A stretch of 64,000 nucleotides of DNA from Rachicladosporium sp. CCFEE 5018. Lineage: Eukaryota; Ascomycota; Dothideomycetes; Cladosporiales; Cladosporiaceae. The stretch's first letter is position 1; each line of letters opens with the position of its first letter. The notes beneath the pieces were generated by a model. It saw only the letters and a list, made by a program, of their open reading frames with translations, was not told the origin of the DNA and made no database searches. A program made the translations under genes and the position numbers. Shown in pieces: positions 1 to 10,503 of this stretch. The stretch lies in the NCBI GenBank assembly GCA_002077045.2, contig KZ111143.1:1589219-1653218 (forward strand). The letters run 5' to 3'.

Positions 1-592
1 ATCGGGCTTGGGGCGAGGCGTGTCCGCGTGTCAGAGCGAAGCAAGCACACAGGCCGATACGGGGACTTCGAATCCATATGCAAATGTTGGGCTGAGTTGC
101 GTAGTGAGCAGAATGCGCAGAGCCGCAAAAGTGACACGAGTTGGATACGGCCTAGCCTCTCCGTTCCGCTCCTAGGCGACCTCGTAGCCCGAGACCCGGG
201 GGCTATATTTCCGGGAATCGACTGTTCTTATGCGGATATTGGGTAACAATACCCTTGATATGGAGAGGAGTTGACATATCGTGTGTCGGCCTCCAGAATG
301 TCTCTTACCCCAAGTCTGTGTGTCCTGTGCTCAGACCCTTGTGTTCTGTGTTGTACAGAGCTCGAGCCACCCAATGGAGATATTTAGATACAGAGATCGT
401 GACATCGAGCACCTTGCAATGTTTTGAATCTGGACGTGCGGTGCCGCACCGCGGGAGACAGCTGTGTTCAGGTACCGTAGTTCAAAGCTGGTCGCATTTG
501 AGATATGATATTCTATCTCTCCGCCGAACGTCGCAGCATGGAGTCGCCGGCTCACTCGTCGTCATTCGACCCGATGCCATGTCAGAAGTCAA
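1..592. other. Left-edge non-coding stretch
   Basis: I see no recognisable gene. The open frames here on both strands lack family motifs and look like chance ORFs. The 3' end of the methyltransferase gene lies just to the right. Confidence 0.4.
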
Positions 593-1456
593 TCACCTCT
601 TCTTCCCGATCGTGATCAACGCCGTCATCCTGACTTGTTTCTTCCCCTCCCCAAAGTCATCCTGATAACATCTCAACAGAGCTCCCTCAAGTTCCCCAGC
701 ATACTGCCTAAAGTCTGCCTCTGACCAAGCTCTCTTAGCAATCAACTTCACCAACGCCGCAGTTGCCTCGCAGAACTCCTCGGGTACAACCTTGGGCGCA
801 AAGTCGAACTCCGTGACCTTGACATCCACAAACCCAGCCTGGTCCATCTTCTTCAAGATGAGATTTGGGTCCTTCCATCCAGGCGATGGAAACACGTCTT
901 CAGGCGCTGGCAGACCTGGGGCATCTGGAAGGTATTTGGCGAATGCTGGTTTGGCGAGATCAGCCCACCATTTAATGCCTTTCCAGGTCGTGAAGCCTGC
1001 TGTGCCATCAGTCTGGAGCACGCGGTAGGTCTCGGAGAGCGCTTTGCCGTCCTCAAAGCTGAAGAGGATGCCGAGATTGGCGAAGACGTGCGTGAATGAC
1101 GCGTCCGGGAAGGGGATGCTGTGTTGGTCAATTCCTTGGATTTCTACCCTGGTCCAGTCGCTTGCTAGGTTGGACGTGAGCTGGGCTTGCTGTCTCTCCT
1201 TTGCGTAGCTGATAGCTTCTGGGTCTAAGTCGCCGGCTACGATGCGCTGGAGCTGGAGGCCTGGTGCGGTCGCAGCGAGGTCGATGAGATGAGAGACTAG
1301 GATGCCGGCGCCAGAGGCGTTGTCGAGAACAGTGACTTCCTCACAGCTCGCGATGTTGGAGAGACGCAGCATCTCAGCCCCTGGTGGTCCCGTGACGTTC
1401 TCGCTGATGAGAGCCACCCTCTGAGCGAGCGGCATGCCGCTGGTGAGTATAGCCAT
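593..1456 (-). CDS. Class I SAM-dependent methyltransferase
   Basis: This is a predicted methyltransferase of the UbiE/LaeA-like fungal group; the substrate is unknown. From the ATG at 1456 it is about 287 residues. The open frame runs further upstream but without an ATG, so 1456 is the first Met (MAILTSGMPLAQ). The SAM-binding motif I reads VTVLDNASGAGILVSHL, followed by the acidic post-I motif AGDLDPEAI and motif IV-like FPDASFTHVFANLGILFS. The C-terminal third (KVTEFDFAPKVVPEEFCEA) is the variable cap typical of small-molecule methyltransferases. It is a single exon with no biosynthetic cluster partner beside it, so a role in secondary metabolism cannot be claimed. The family assignment is firm; the substrate is open. 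Confidence 0.85.
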   Translation of the reverse strand: MAILTSGMPLAQRVALISENVTGPPGAEMLRLSNIASCEEVTVLDNASGAGILVSHLIDLAATAPGLQLQRIVAGDLDPEAISYAKERQQAQLTSNLASDWTRVEIQGIDQHSIPFPDASFTHVFANLGILFSFEDGKALSETYRVLQTDGTAGFTTWKGIKWWADLAKPAFAKYLPDAPGLPAPEDVFPSPGWKDPNLILKKMDQAGFVDVKVTEFDFAPKVVPEEFCEATAALVKLIAKRAWSEADFRQYAGELEGALLRCYQDDFGEGKKQVRMTALITIGKKR

Positions 1457-2806
1457 GGCTGGACGAGTCAGTATGCGGAGTGGACGAAAGTATTCAACAG
1501 TCTTATAAGTGGAAGAAGCTGAGGGGCGAAGCTGAGGGGCAGATCTGAAATCAGCCCGGATGTTACACACATGCTCGTACGAGTAATCCCGTCGTATGTG
1601 AGGCTGAACTCTTAGAGATCATGGCACAGGCGATGCCCGGCCGAGCTGCTTGCAAAAGTCATGGTCCGCCTGTCGAGATGGGGGAAGGTCGTCAGGGCTC
1701 GGTGACTGCAATAATTTCGATGCGCGGAAGGCATGTTGTAGTACTGCTCAGTCGTGCCTTCTGCTCTCGCTTCGAGACAATCTCGACCTCACTCCGTGGT
1801 TTTGCCCCATGCTCAACTCATCAAGTTATTCTCCGTTAGCCTAGAGGGTCTTTCACGATTGATAGCATTACCTCGAGACAACATTGTAAACCAGACCGCC
1901 GGTCCCCTCCCTTGAAGATTAAACAGACCTCATGACGAGAGCGTTTCGATCGATACCGGAACGCTCAGCTGACTCGAGTAATTCGACGCGGATGCCGGGT
2001 CATTCGGGTGGGCCTCGTGGCGCGCCACGAATGCGGTCGGCCGCGGGGTAGGCGTGATCGTGGCTGTCCATGTTCATTAATGCTGCGTACAACTGACTTG
2101 CTACCAGGCTCATTACCCGCGAGAACCTCTCAACGAATGCTGCGGATTTGCCGTATGACCTCCGCGGTTTTTAACATCGAGAAAATCACGCAGGCAATCA
2201 CGTTTCAGGTGCGCATGGAGCACGAAAAAGACGCAAGAAACATCAGGTCTTCCCTCATTGGATAACCTGCTGTGGCTGTGGCCGCTAGTGCAGATCGCCA
2301 TCGAGGAAACGGCCCTGAACCCTTCGTCATGCGCAATGCCAGGAACGCAAGTCTTTGCATGGCTTTTAGCTAATACATCTCTGCTGCCCACCTAACCTCG
2401 ACCCAGAGCATTTCCGCTTAAGCGTCTCATCACTGTACTCCAGAAAACCGCCCTCGAGACGCCTTGAATTCACCAAATGTAAGCTGAGCCGGAGAAGCTC
2501 CCTATCTCAAACCCCAGCTGCATCAAAGCAGCATTGGAGTCCTGCAGGGACGGAACAGCTGTTGGGAGAACTTCGTCCGCATGTGATGAAGGGCGGTCTG
2601 AACGAAGTGAAACGATTCATACCTTAGCACGCTAGATGCTAGCAGTACCCGCATGGAACACCTTTGTCGTCTCGACATCTCACCTCAAACGATCACGCGT
2701 ACTTTGGGCGATCTGCGTAGCAGTGAAGACACGTCTAGAAGACTGACAGTGACTGCAGCTATCCTAAAGTACCCTCTCCCCGGCGAAGCGATATCATACA
2801 AACCCA
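1457..2806. other. Intergenic region upstream of methyltransferase and AIM21
   Basis: About 1.3 kb separates two divergently transcribed genes. It must hold both promoters. Short ORFs here show no family resemblance, and I recognise no RNA gene or repeat. Confidence 0.4.
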
Positions 2807-5800
2807 ATGTCTCAACCAATGATTCCACCTCGTCCGCAACGCACTCAAGGCCAAGGCGGGCCTACAGCAGTAGCGCAGAGCATTCCTCCCATACCACCTC
2901 GCCCAGTCCGCAAGACCGATCCCTCCCCAAATCGGAACGCAAGTACCCGATCGCCCTTCAATGAGCCTCCTACCGCCATGAGCAACGGCAAGATCTACGG
3001 GCACAGCAACCTTTCCGCTTCCGAGCTGCCAAGACGCCCGCCCAGTGTGGCCACCCTACCTCTTATTGGGCAAGAAGGGAACGAATACGCTGGCTTCGAC
3101 CAGCTTCCAGATGAAGCCCACGGCGTCGGAGCAAAAGACTCGACAACGGTACAGACCCGACATGCGGATGTGCCGATGCAGCAGCCCACGGCTTCTGTCC
3201 CTCAATCGACTGCCAAAGACAGGATCAGCACGGTCACCCGTACTGACTCGTCCCAGGCCGCAAGAGCGGGAATAGGCAAGCCGCAAGTCGAGGACGATGT
3301 GCACAATGCATTGACCGATTCGTCGACGAGCTTGCGTCGCGTGATCAGTCGCGACGCGAGGGATGATCGACTTGGTCTTGGCCGAGTGCCTTCACGAGAG
3401 CCGCATCCTCTCCGCGCGAAGGAAAGCTTCAGTCGATCGACGACGAGTCTTCACGGCGGAACACCGAGACCGGAAAGTGTGCATGGAGAAGAAGAGCACG
3501 AGCATGGCATACCCGAAATCGGCTTGCAGGTACCCATGTACCGCAATGCTGGCGATGTACAAGCGCCATCGCCATCGCCATTTGCTCAGCAGTTCCCTGG
3601 CGGCATTGGGTTCTTCAATGATGGAACATCGCGGAATCACAACCGCAAGAGAAGCTCGAGGCAGGAGTTCGGGCCGCCGGACAGCTATGGTCTGCATGGA
3701 CACCCAGGACAAGAGCCAAGTGATCAGTTCGAACAGGACTGGATCAGGAAACACCCGGAGCTCGCTGCGAAGGAAGTATACAATGTGTATGGTGGGTTGG
3801 CACCTCGGCCTGCTACGGCATTGAGCAAGGAACAGCTTGATCGTCTAGTGGCGGAGAACTTGGATGTTGGCTTTGGTATGTTCGCTTTGTTCCTACCAGT
3901 CAATACATGTACTAACCTAACAAATCAGGAACCTCACCAGCACCCATTAGCACACCTCCTCAGGAGATCGGCTGGGTCGCTAGCGATGAATTCAACTTAC
4001 GGATGAACTCACCAAAGCCCGCGCAAGCAGGAGAACCACGCCCAAAACGTTCATCTAGCGGCGCTCTACCCGAGTCTCCACTACGAAAGGTGAACACGCG
4101 TGACCTTAACAGCAACGCCCTCGATAGCGAAGATGACAATGTGATACACGTGAATGCGATCTCAAAGCGAGGTAACAAGGTAACTGGCGGCGGTCAGATG
4201 GACAACAAGCTCGACCTTGGCCCTCGAGGGGGCAACACAGCGGATGCTGGCGGATTGTACACCGAAGAAGGCTTCGGCACACCCATTCTGGCCTCCGATG
4301 AGGTTATGAAGCGACCTGGAAGCGCTCAGCTGCAGCCGGCTATCAGCCCTGAAGCAGAGCGTATCGATCATTCCGATGACGTGTCGCGCAGCCGCAGAAG
4401 CAGCCTGCAGCCGTTGAGTCGTCCGTCAAGCCGACCTAACAGCATGCACGCTGGTCATGGCATGCACGGTCTACATCGCTTCATCTCGCATGACGAGCAC
4501 TTTGGATCTGGTGTTGGCACGCCACTCGAGGAGATCGAGGAGTACGAGCCGCTCTTCCCTGAAGGTGAGGAGGAGAAGAAAGCCGCTGGACTGGCTGACA
4601 AGGTCAAGAAGCGGCCTGGTCTGGCACAGCATCATTTCCCAAGTCAAGACATTTGGGAAGACACCCCAGCTTCGTTACAATTCACCGCCAATGTCGAGAC
4701 ACCCGAGCCCCAACAGCAGCAGGCGCGTGCCGAGGCTGAGAAAGCGGTCGCATCGACGACATCGCTGTTCGAGAGCCCGGAGCAGGAACAGGCACGCAAG
4801 GATCAGAATCCCGAGACGATGGAGAGTGACAACAAGACTTTCGCCAAGCCGCACGTCAAGGCTGGTGTTGCTGATGAGTATGCCGGTCGCCCTGGTCTCA
4901 ATCGCTTTCCGAGCAGCGATATCTGGGAAGATACGCCTAACAGCATGTACCTAGAGACTACTGTCAGCGGACCGCAAGAAGAGGAGGTCAAGAGTCCGCC
5001 GGAAGAGAGGCCTACGACTGGTGGTCTGTATCATCAGCATGCCGATAAAGATGCACGGGCGACGTCTGGACTGTCGCAGGTCATGAAGCCACAGATTCCG
5101 TCACGCCCGATCAGGGCCAGCAAACTTGCGCAAGACATCACGACTGATATCGCGCCTGAGCAGGAAGACTCGCGTCAAAGAGAGGTACTGGATCTCGGCG
5201 CACCGAAGGCGACTTCACCTACCAAGACGAGAGCTCCCATCATCCCCGATCGACCCAAGCCGACGGTCCCAGCACGCCCAGCCCGCACTTCAGCCTCAGA
5301 ACAAACGGGCGATCCACTAGCAAAGTCCATCTCTGCCGGCAGCACAGGCGACGCACCAAAGGCCAAACCCGCCGTCCCCGCTCGCCCAGCAGGCGCCAAA
5401 TTCGGCAACCTTAAATCAGACTTCATCAATACCCTTGCCAACAAGATCCAGCTCGGTCCTACTGGTCCCCCGCCAAAGGTCATCGAGGCAGAGCCTGAAG
5501 CTATCGAAGAGACAGAGAAAGCACCTCTAGCAGATGCCCGAAAAGGTCGCGCAAAGGGTCCTGCGCGCAGGAAAGCAGCGGCTTCGACTTCACCCGCGCC
5601 TGGGCCAAGGATCGATGCGAGGCCTGTGACATTCACACTTACGCCCGCTATTACTCTATGGCACATCGATGAAACCTCCTCCCTTCTCGTCCCATCTGCT
5701 GGTGCGGAGGCAGCGCGCAGCAAGCCGGCTGAAAGGGAGGGGGAGAAAGCGATTGCCGCTAACGTCGCGCAAACGAGTAGTAATGCCTCTCCACCCTCCT

Positions 5801-6219
5801 CTGAAGCTGAGCCAGAGACCGCTTCCTTGAAACCGGAAGTTTCGCCAAGCTCGGGGCCGTCGAATCCGGTGTCTGTCGGTCCGGATACGCCAATTGGTGA
5901 GAAGGAGAATCCGCTTGGCACGCCTGCGACGAAGGCGCATACGACGGAGAGTATCGGACATCCTGGGGATGAGCCTGATGCGGATGTTTCGGAGGCTGCG
6001 TTGGGCCGGCAGCAGGAGCTGCAGGGTGGGTTGAGGGAGGCGTTGGGCCAGGCTGAGGATGCGCCGGGCAGCGCTGAGGAGCTGCACGCGAAGGATGAGG
6101 GGGTGAAGGGACAGGTGACGGCTGTGACTGGAGCGGGACTGCAGAGGCCGATTGCGGCTGATGAGGGGAGTACGGTTATCAGGGATGGGGAGGAAGTTGG
6201 ACGCGTGGGTGCGGACTAG
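2807..6219 (+). CDS. AIM21: Aim21-like actin-patch regulator
   Basis: This is the homologue of yeast Altered Inheritance of Mitochondria 21, a cortical actin-patch protein that works with Tda2 and capping protein to limit barbed-end assembly. Two exons, 2807-3875 and 3929-6219, are joined across a 53-base intron (GTATGT donor, CTAAC branch near 3912, CAG acceptor) and give about 1119 residues. The protein starts with proline-rich PPRP runs (MSQPMIPPRPQR), which are SH3-ligand-like. It contains two copies of the family signature, KKRPGLAQHHFPSQDIWEDT and RPGLNRFPSSDIWEDT. After PAVPARP runs, the conserved block KFGNLKSDFINTLANKIQLG precedes a basic GRAKGPARRKA segment. The remainder is low-complexity and probably disordered. 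The start is supported by the family-like PPRP N-terminus. Confidence 0.92.
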
Positions 6220-6824
6220 TGGCGATGGGAACGGAGGTAGGGTGGAATTGGTAAAAGCTTTGTTGGGGACTATAGACTGTCCAAGCTGGTTCGTTTCGCA
6301 CAGGCTCTTTCGCAAGATTCACCAGCTCTCCTCCATGACATCTCCAGGGTCATCTTGCAAATCCCCACTCCGCGGTAGCTCCTCAGCGCTGACCACAACA
6401 TGCGAGAATGCATTCTTCGCTTCTCGCCGACGTAGCTCGTACGTGATCGCCTCAGCGAATCTGGTCATCTGTCCGACATACCCCCGCCGTCCAAATGATC
6501 GCCAAGTGCAATTTAGGGCGGCTTTCATGATATATGTTTGGAGCCATATGAATCTTGGTCCACTGATACAAGCTGCTCTTGCTGAAGAGGAATTAACGAC
6601 TTCGCAGAACTGGAGAGGGAAGGCGTATCGCGCCGTGCATATAGCAAAGCGAGTGCAATACCAGAAGTATTGATGCGGTCGGACCTGCCCTCTAGAGTAT
6701 TACCGCATTCAATTGCAGCTGTGATGGGAGAAGGTACATTTAGCGGGCTGCATGTGTAGCAGCTCTGGACTACGCTCACACACTGCATTTCCTTTTCGTT
6801 AATAAGATCGAGGACCGAATGAAT
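6220..6824. other. Convergent intergenic region
   Basis: This is the 3' flank of AIM21 and of the oppositely oriented hypothetical gene. It contains only short open frames with no recognised product. No clear terminator can be called in this kind of genome. Confidence 0.35.
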
Positions 6825-7409
6825 TCATGGCTGCTCGACAAACCGCAGCAACTTCCACGAAATCTCTCGCCGAGGAGAGTAATCTTCCACATCGATCCTG
6901 ATGCGCATCATAGTAGCATTCGTCGGCGATGAACTCCAGGTGAGGGATAGTTGCTCAGCATAAAGATCTAGTGCTTCCTTGTTGTACTCTCCACCATGCA
7001 TGCCAGCGTGCGAGGTAATCAAGCGGACCGCACTGAGCTGCGCTCTCGGCACGCAGCATAGCCGCTCGCAGGGAAACACACATACTCCGAACGTCCTGAT
7101 CCTTTTACAATTACCGATGAAGGTATTCTGGCCGAAGTGGATTTTCAGTGCTTCCTCTCGAATCTGGGACGAGACTCGAAGCAGCGGTGGCAGGGCTGCA
7201 TACCTGCTCCTGGTGCTCAATCGTAGAGCTTCTACGTCAGCAATGAGGCGGATTGGTCGTCTTGCCACAATTGCGTGTTGGAGTATTGTGAGCTGTAATT
7301 CTGTTGGCAAATCGAGGAATCGAAACACGTTTCTTGGCACGGCCTTGATCGGGGGCAATGGAGGAAGCAAGACGTCAAGTGGGGACTCCATATCCAGCAC
7401 ATCGCTCAT
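6825..7409 (-). CDS. F-box-like hypothetical protein, paralogue 1
   Basis: About 194 residues from the ATG at 7409; the frame extends upstream without a Met. I do not recognise a named family. The N-terminal FRFLDLPTELQLTILQHAIV resembles the helical core of fungal F-box or 2EXR-like proteins. LPPLLRVSSQIREEALKIHF matches the usual follow-on block (LLxVCRxIRxEALxxxF), which in that family precedes an outer-barrel region. Two related, damaged copies lie directly to the right in the same orientation, so this is the surviving member of a tandem array. Substrate-adaptor function is inferred only from the motif. Confidence 0.6.
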   Translation of the reverse strand: MSDVLDMESPLDVLLPPLPPIKAVPRNVFRFLDLPTELQLTILQHAIVARRPIRLIADVEALRLSTRSRYAALPPLLRVSSQIREEALKIHFGQNTFIGNCKRIRTFGVCVFPCERLCCVPRAQLSAVRLITSHAGMHGGEYNKEALDLYAEQLSLTWSSSPTNATMMRIRIDVEDYSPRREISWKLLRFVEQP

Positions 7410-7862
7410 AAACCTCGTGGAAAGCGAATCTGTCTGGAGACTAGAGCTGACACTGAACTTGATATACGCTGGAAGTGAGTGAAGTGGCACAGGCGAGCTT
7501 GCAGGGATTGAGATTGCTGGTTGCTGGGCGGCTTGCCTGCGCCGAGGCTTGCAGCCTCAATATTGCCTCCTATCAGTATCCTCGTGTATGACCAGTCCTT
7601 GTCTCCACCATGAACTGCGCCACCGGTTGAGCGTACAGAGCTGGCTTCTCGATGTTGCACGACTGCCATGCTAATCCCGGCCACGATCCATCTTGCAACA
7701 ATTGCCCGTGTAATGTCTTCCTTTCTTTGCCGCTGTGGCCCTCATGGCCGGCCCTGTCGATGCCAAGCTCGAGTCCGATATGAAGTCCAGTGCACTTGAC
7801 CGCTGCTGCTGACTCAAGTACCTTTGAACCACCTCTCCAGTGGTCTCTAGGCTTACTCTGGG
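7410..7862. other. Spacer between F-box-like paralogues
   Basis: There is no gene I can support. Short ORFs on the minus strand lack the F-box-like blocks of the neighbours. Confidence 0.35.
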
Positions 7863-8517
7863 CTATGATGCCCTTGCCTGAGACCCTCCCCGTCCTGAGG
7901 GCTTCTCGATGAAGCACAGGCGGAAGGTTTCAGTTTCCCGCTCTTTTGGTAGCGCCTCAACGCCGACCCCGATGCGCTTGGACACTCTGATCGGAACGAC
8001 ATTCAGTCTGTGGGTGAGCGCAGACACATGAGACCTGATCGCATTCTCCGTTGTGGCAAGTTGAAAGAGTATGTCAGACCACGGATTCGCCCTGCGAGAA
8101 TAGATGACGTTCAATCGCATGGCAGAGAGCTGGGCCTTTGGAATGCGGCACAGCCACTGATCAAGTAATCGACGATTGTGACCAAACGTTGGCATTACGG
8201 TGCCATCGCCACTGAGAGTGTTCTCACTGAAATGAATCTTGAGCGCATCGCATCGCACTTGGCGTGAGACCCCTCGATGGAGACAGAAGCGCAGAATATC
8301 GAATCTCTGTCGGAAAGCACGGGGCGGGAGCATCGATCGCGAGAATGATTGGCGCATGTTTTACGATCGCGTTTTCGAGCACAAAGAGCTGCAGTTCGGG
8401 TGAGAGGTCGAGGAAGCGGAAGAGCTCGATGCAGGAAGCATCACGCTGCAGAGCGGTAAGTGATGGGTATAAAGTGGCGGTCCGGAATACAATACTGTAA
8501 CTTTTCTTTCTCGCCAT
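7863..8517 (-). pseudogene. F-box-like paralogue 2, frameshifted
   Basis: The first half, from the ATG at 8517, reads ELFRFLDLSPELQLFVLENA and aligns to paralogue 1. After about residue 77 the homology moves to a second minus-strand frame (RQVRCDALKIHFSENTLSGD) that runs to a stop at 7863. The switch falls near 8270-8290, where paralogue 1 has LLRVSSQIREEALKIHF. The overlap is too short for an intron and has no GT..AG pair, so a small indel is the simplest cause. Either the gene is a pseudogene or there is a consensus error. The second frame keeps long coherent homology (IPKAQLSAMRLNV), so decay would be recent. Confidence 0.65.
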
Positions 8518-8817
8518 TGTTACAATGTCATCAAAGGTGATCTCTGATGTTCCACTTTGCGCTCGTCAAGTTTCGAATCACAGAAGAGGAGGTGTAGGTA
8601 TTTACCTTAAGCTATGTTATCCATGCCAAAGCGAAGTCCGCCAAGACTGCCGCATTGACTGTGTCGCGCAGGTACGTATGTGTTTCCTTCTAGTTTGCCA
8701 CACTCTCTTTCATGCTAGGTACGGTCAGGTTGTCTTCCCTGTAAGTAACAGACCAGGATAGGCTGCAAATAGCGTTAGCTATGCTGGGAATGTCTTGCCC
8801 ATCAGGTTCATTTGAGC

Positions 8818-9410
8818 TTACGACACATGTTTATGCATCTGGACGGACTCGTAGTAGACGGCACTGTACTTCGGTGACCCACCACTGCGTGGTACATTGA
8901 GCAGAACAGTCTCCACTCCGTCCTTGCAGACGCAGTGTGAGACCCCCTTGCGCCAGTCCGCCTCACGAATCCGCTTGTGCCATTTGCCGTGACTGCGAGT
9001 GGCCTTGCAGACCACTGTGAGCTTCAACGAGAGACCTGTGCTCGTGGAATACTGTATGGCCACGCGCGCAGGAGATATCGGTTCTCGCAGTCTTCGATAT
9101 CGCGCTGCTTGCCGCGCCAGGTACAGTCGCCACGGAATGTGTTGGAGAAGTGAAGCTTCAGAGCATCGTGGCGAATGAGGCGACAAACATGCAGGAGGGG
9201 CGGAAATGCAGCATGGCGTTGCCTGCGATTGAGCGTCTTCGCATTGTCGGCTGGCGTGATGTCAATCGTGCGCGTTCGCAGAAGAGCGAAGGACAGTATC
9301 TCCAGCCGGATTTGAGGAGGGAGCTCGAGCTAGCGGAAGACGATCCTCGAGGCGGCAAGCCCAGTCTGAGCGAGTGAGTATGAGTGTACCGCGTCGATCG
9401 TATATGACAT
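8818..9410 (-). pseudogene. F-box-like paralogue 3, stop plus frameshift
   Basis: This is a third tandem copy. From a possible ATG at 9410 the frame reaches ASRIVFR and meets TAG at 9330-9332 exactly where paralogue 1 has FRFLDLP. Beyond the stop the same frame continues as LELPPQIRLEILSFALL and later PPLLHVCRLIRHDALKLHF, clearly the family pattern. A second break follows near 9024-9026 (TGA after IPRAQVSR), and the homology continues in another frame (GLSLKLTVVCKATRSHGKW) to 8818. Two independent lesions make this a convincing pseudogene. Confidence 0.7.
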
Positions 9411-9703
9411 GCTTACTGCGCTTTTGCTGCGTGTCTCTAACATCGGCAACGTGATTTGCGAAGTTCGGGCATGGCGCAAATGTGCCGTCGGACAGAGATC
9501 AAGTTGGGAATTCGTTGTTGCCTTTCCGCATTCACCCAGTCGCGAAGTTGGTGCGTCCACCTTCGTGCCTTCCATAATTCACCCATGCGAACGTGGACAG
9601 CCGTACATCACCAATTTCGCAATTCCAACACGTTTGAGGTATGGATTCTTCACTTCAATCGAGCATGTATGACCAGTCGGCTCAAGATCCATCATCTGGG
9701 CCG

Positions 9704-10108
9704 TCAGTCTCCCTTCGCCGCATACTTCGCCCTAAGATCTGCCAAGATCTTTTCCTTCTTCTCTTTCATATGCCTCTCTCGGTAGCCCCAATACCAGTAG
9801 CTCAACGGCAAACCCGCGCCGAGCAAGCCGAAGAAAGTGAGGTACAGCAGGCCATCGCTTCCTCTCTTCGTCCGCTTGCTTTCCAAGGCAGGATGTCCAA
9901 CAGCTGAAGGGTGTCTTGGCTGAGCCGTGAGGTTCACTCCCGTATTGGGCAGTTGCGGAGCAGTTGCGGCAGCTTGCTGACTTCGCGAGTACGATACCGC
10001 TGAATCAGCGTTTCGCAGGGGGTGGTGTGATGTCAAGGATCGAGTCTGGACGCCGTAGCCGTGGGCGCTACGGACCCGCGCGATAGCTGCGACAATGCTG
10101 CGCGCCAT
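9704..10108 (-). CDS. Small mitochondrial membrane protein
   Basis: 134 residues from MARSIVAAIARVRSAHGYG, chosen over an upstream in-frame start because this N-terminus is arginine-rich, lacks acidic residues and looks like a mitochondrial presequence. One membrane segment (LLYLTFFGLLGAGLPLSYWYW) lies near residues 87-107, followed by a charged tail (ERHMKEKKEKILADLRAKY). The layout fits a single-pass inner-membrane protein such as a respiratory-chain accessory or assembly factor. I do not recognise the family. It is divergent from the sulfite oxidase gene, with about 395 bases between the starts. Confidence 0.6.
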   Translation of the reverse strand: MARSIVAAIARVRSAHGYGVQTRSLTSHHPLRNADSAVSYSRSQQAAATAPQLPNTGVNLTAQPRHPSAVGHPALESKRTKRGSDGLLYLTFFGLLGAGLPLSYWYWGYRERHMKEKKEKILADLRAKYAAKGD

Positions 10109-10503
10109 GATTCCAATCTCAAACATATGGAAGATGAGGCGGATGGGAAGGCACGATTCACCGGCATTCATGAAGTGAAGCCACAGTGGCACTGCCGAGC
10201 CCGTGCTTGTGCAAGGCTTGTGGTAGGCTCCACTTCGACGACATGCTTGTCTCGTTTATTCTTCCATCGCCACGACACACCCTGTACACCCGCAAATGCC
10301 GCTCCAGCCCTGCGATGATCAAGCGTGACGTCTGTAATATGATTCGGGTGCAGCGGGAGGTCCTGCACGAGCGCAGCTATCCTTGTTCACGGCAGGTGCT
10401 ACCTCCGACCTTGATAGCTACATATTGGTAGGCGATTAGGTCCATTTCCCTTCTCAGTCTCTCCACTTTCTCATTGAACCCATCACTGTTCACGGGCTGT
10501 ATC
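10109..10503. promoter_or_regulatory. Shared divergent promoter region
   Basis: 395 bases between the starts of the mitochondrial membrane protein (minus) and sulfite oxidase (plus). It must contain both promoters. No specific motif is assigned. Confidence 0.4.

Noticed and set aside
5175..5921. 248-codon ORF antisense to AIM21
   Set aside because: It lies wholly opposite a low-complexity, GC-rich part of AIM21 and mirrors its codon pattern; a shadow frame.
8224..8357. Intron to explain the frame change in F-box-like paralogue 2
   Set aside because: The two frames overlap at the homologous position, leaving no room for an intron and no GT..AG pair.
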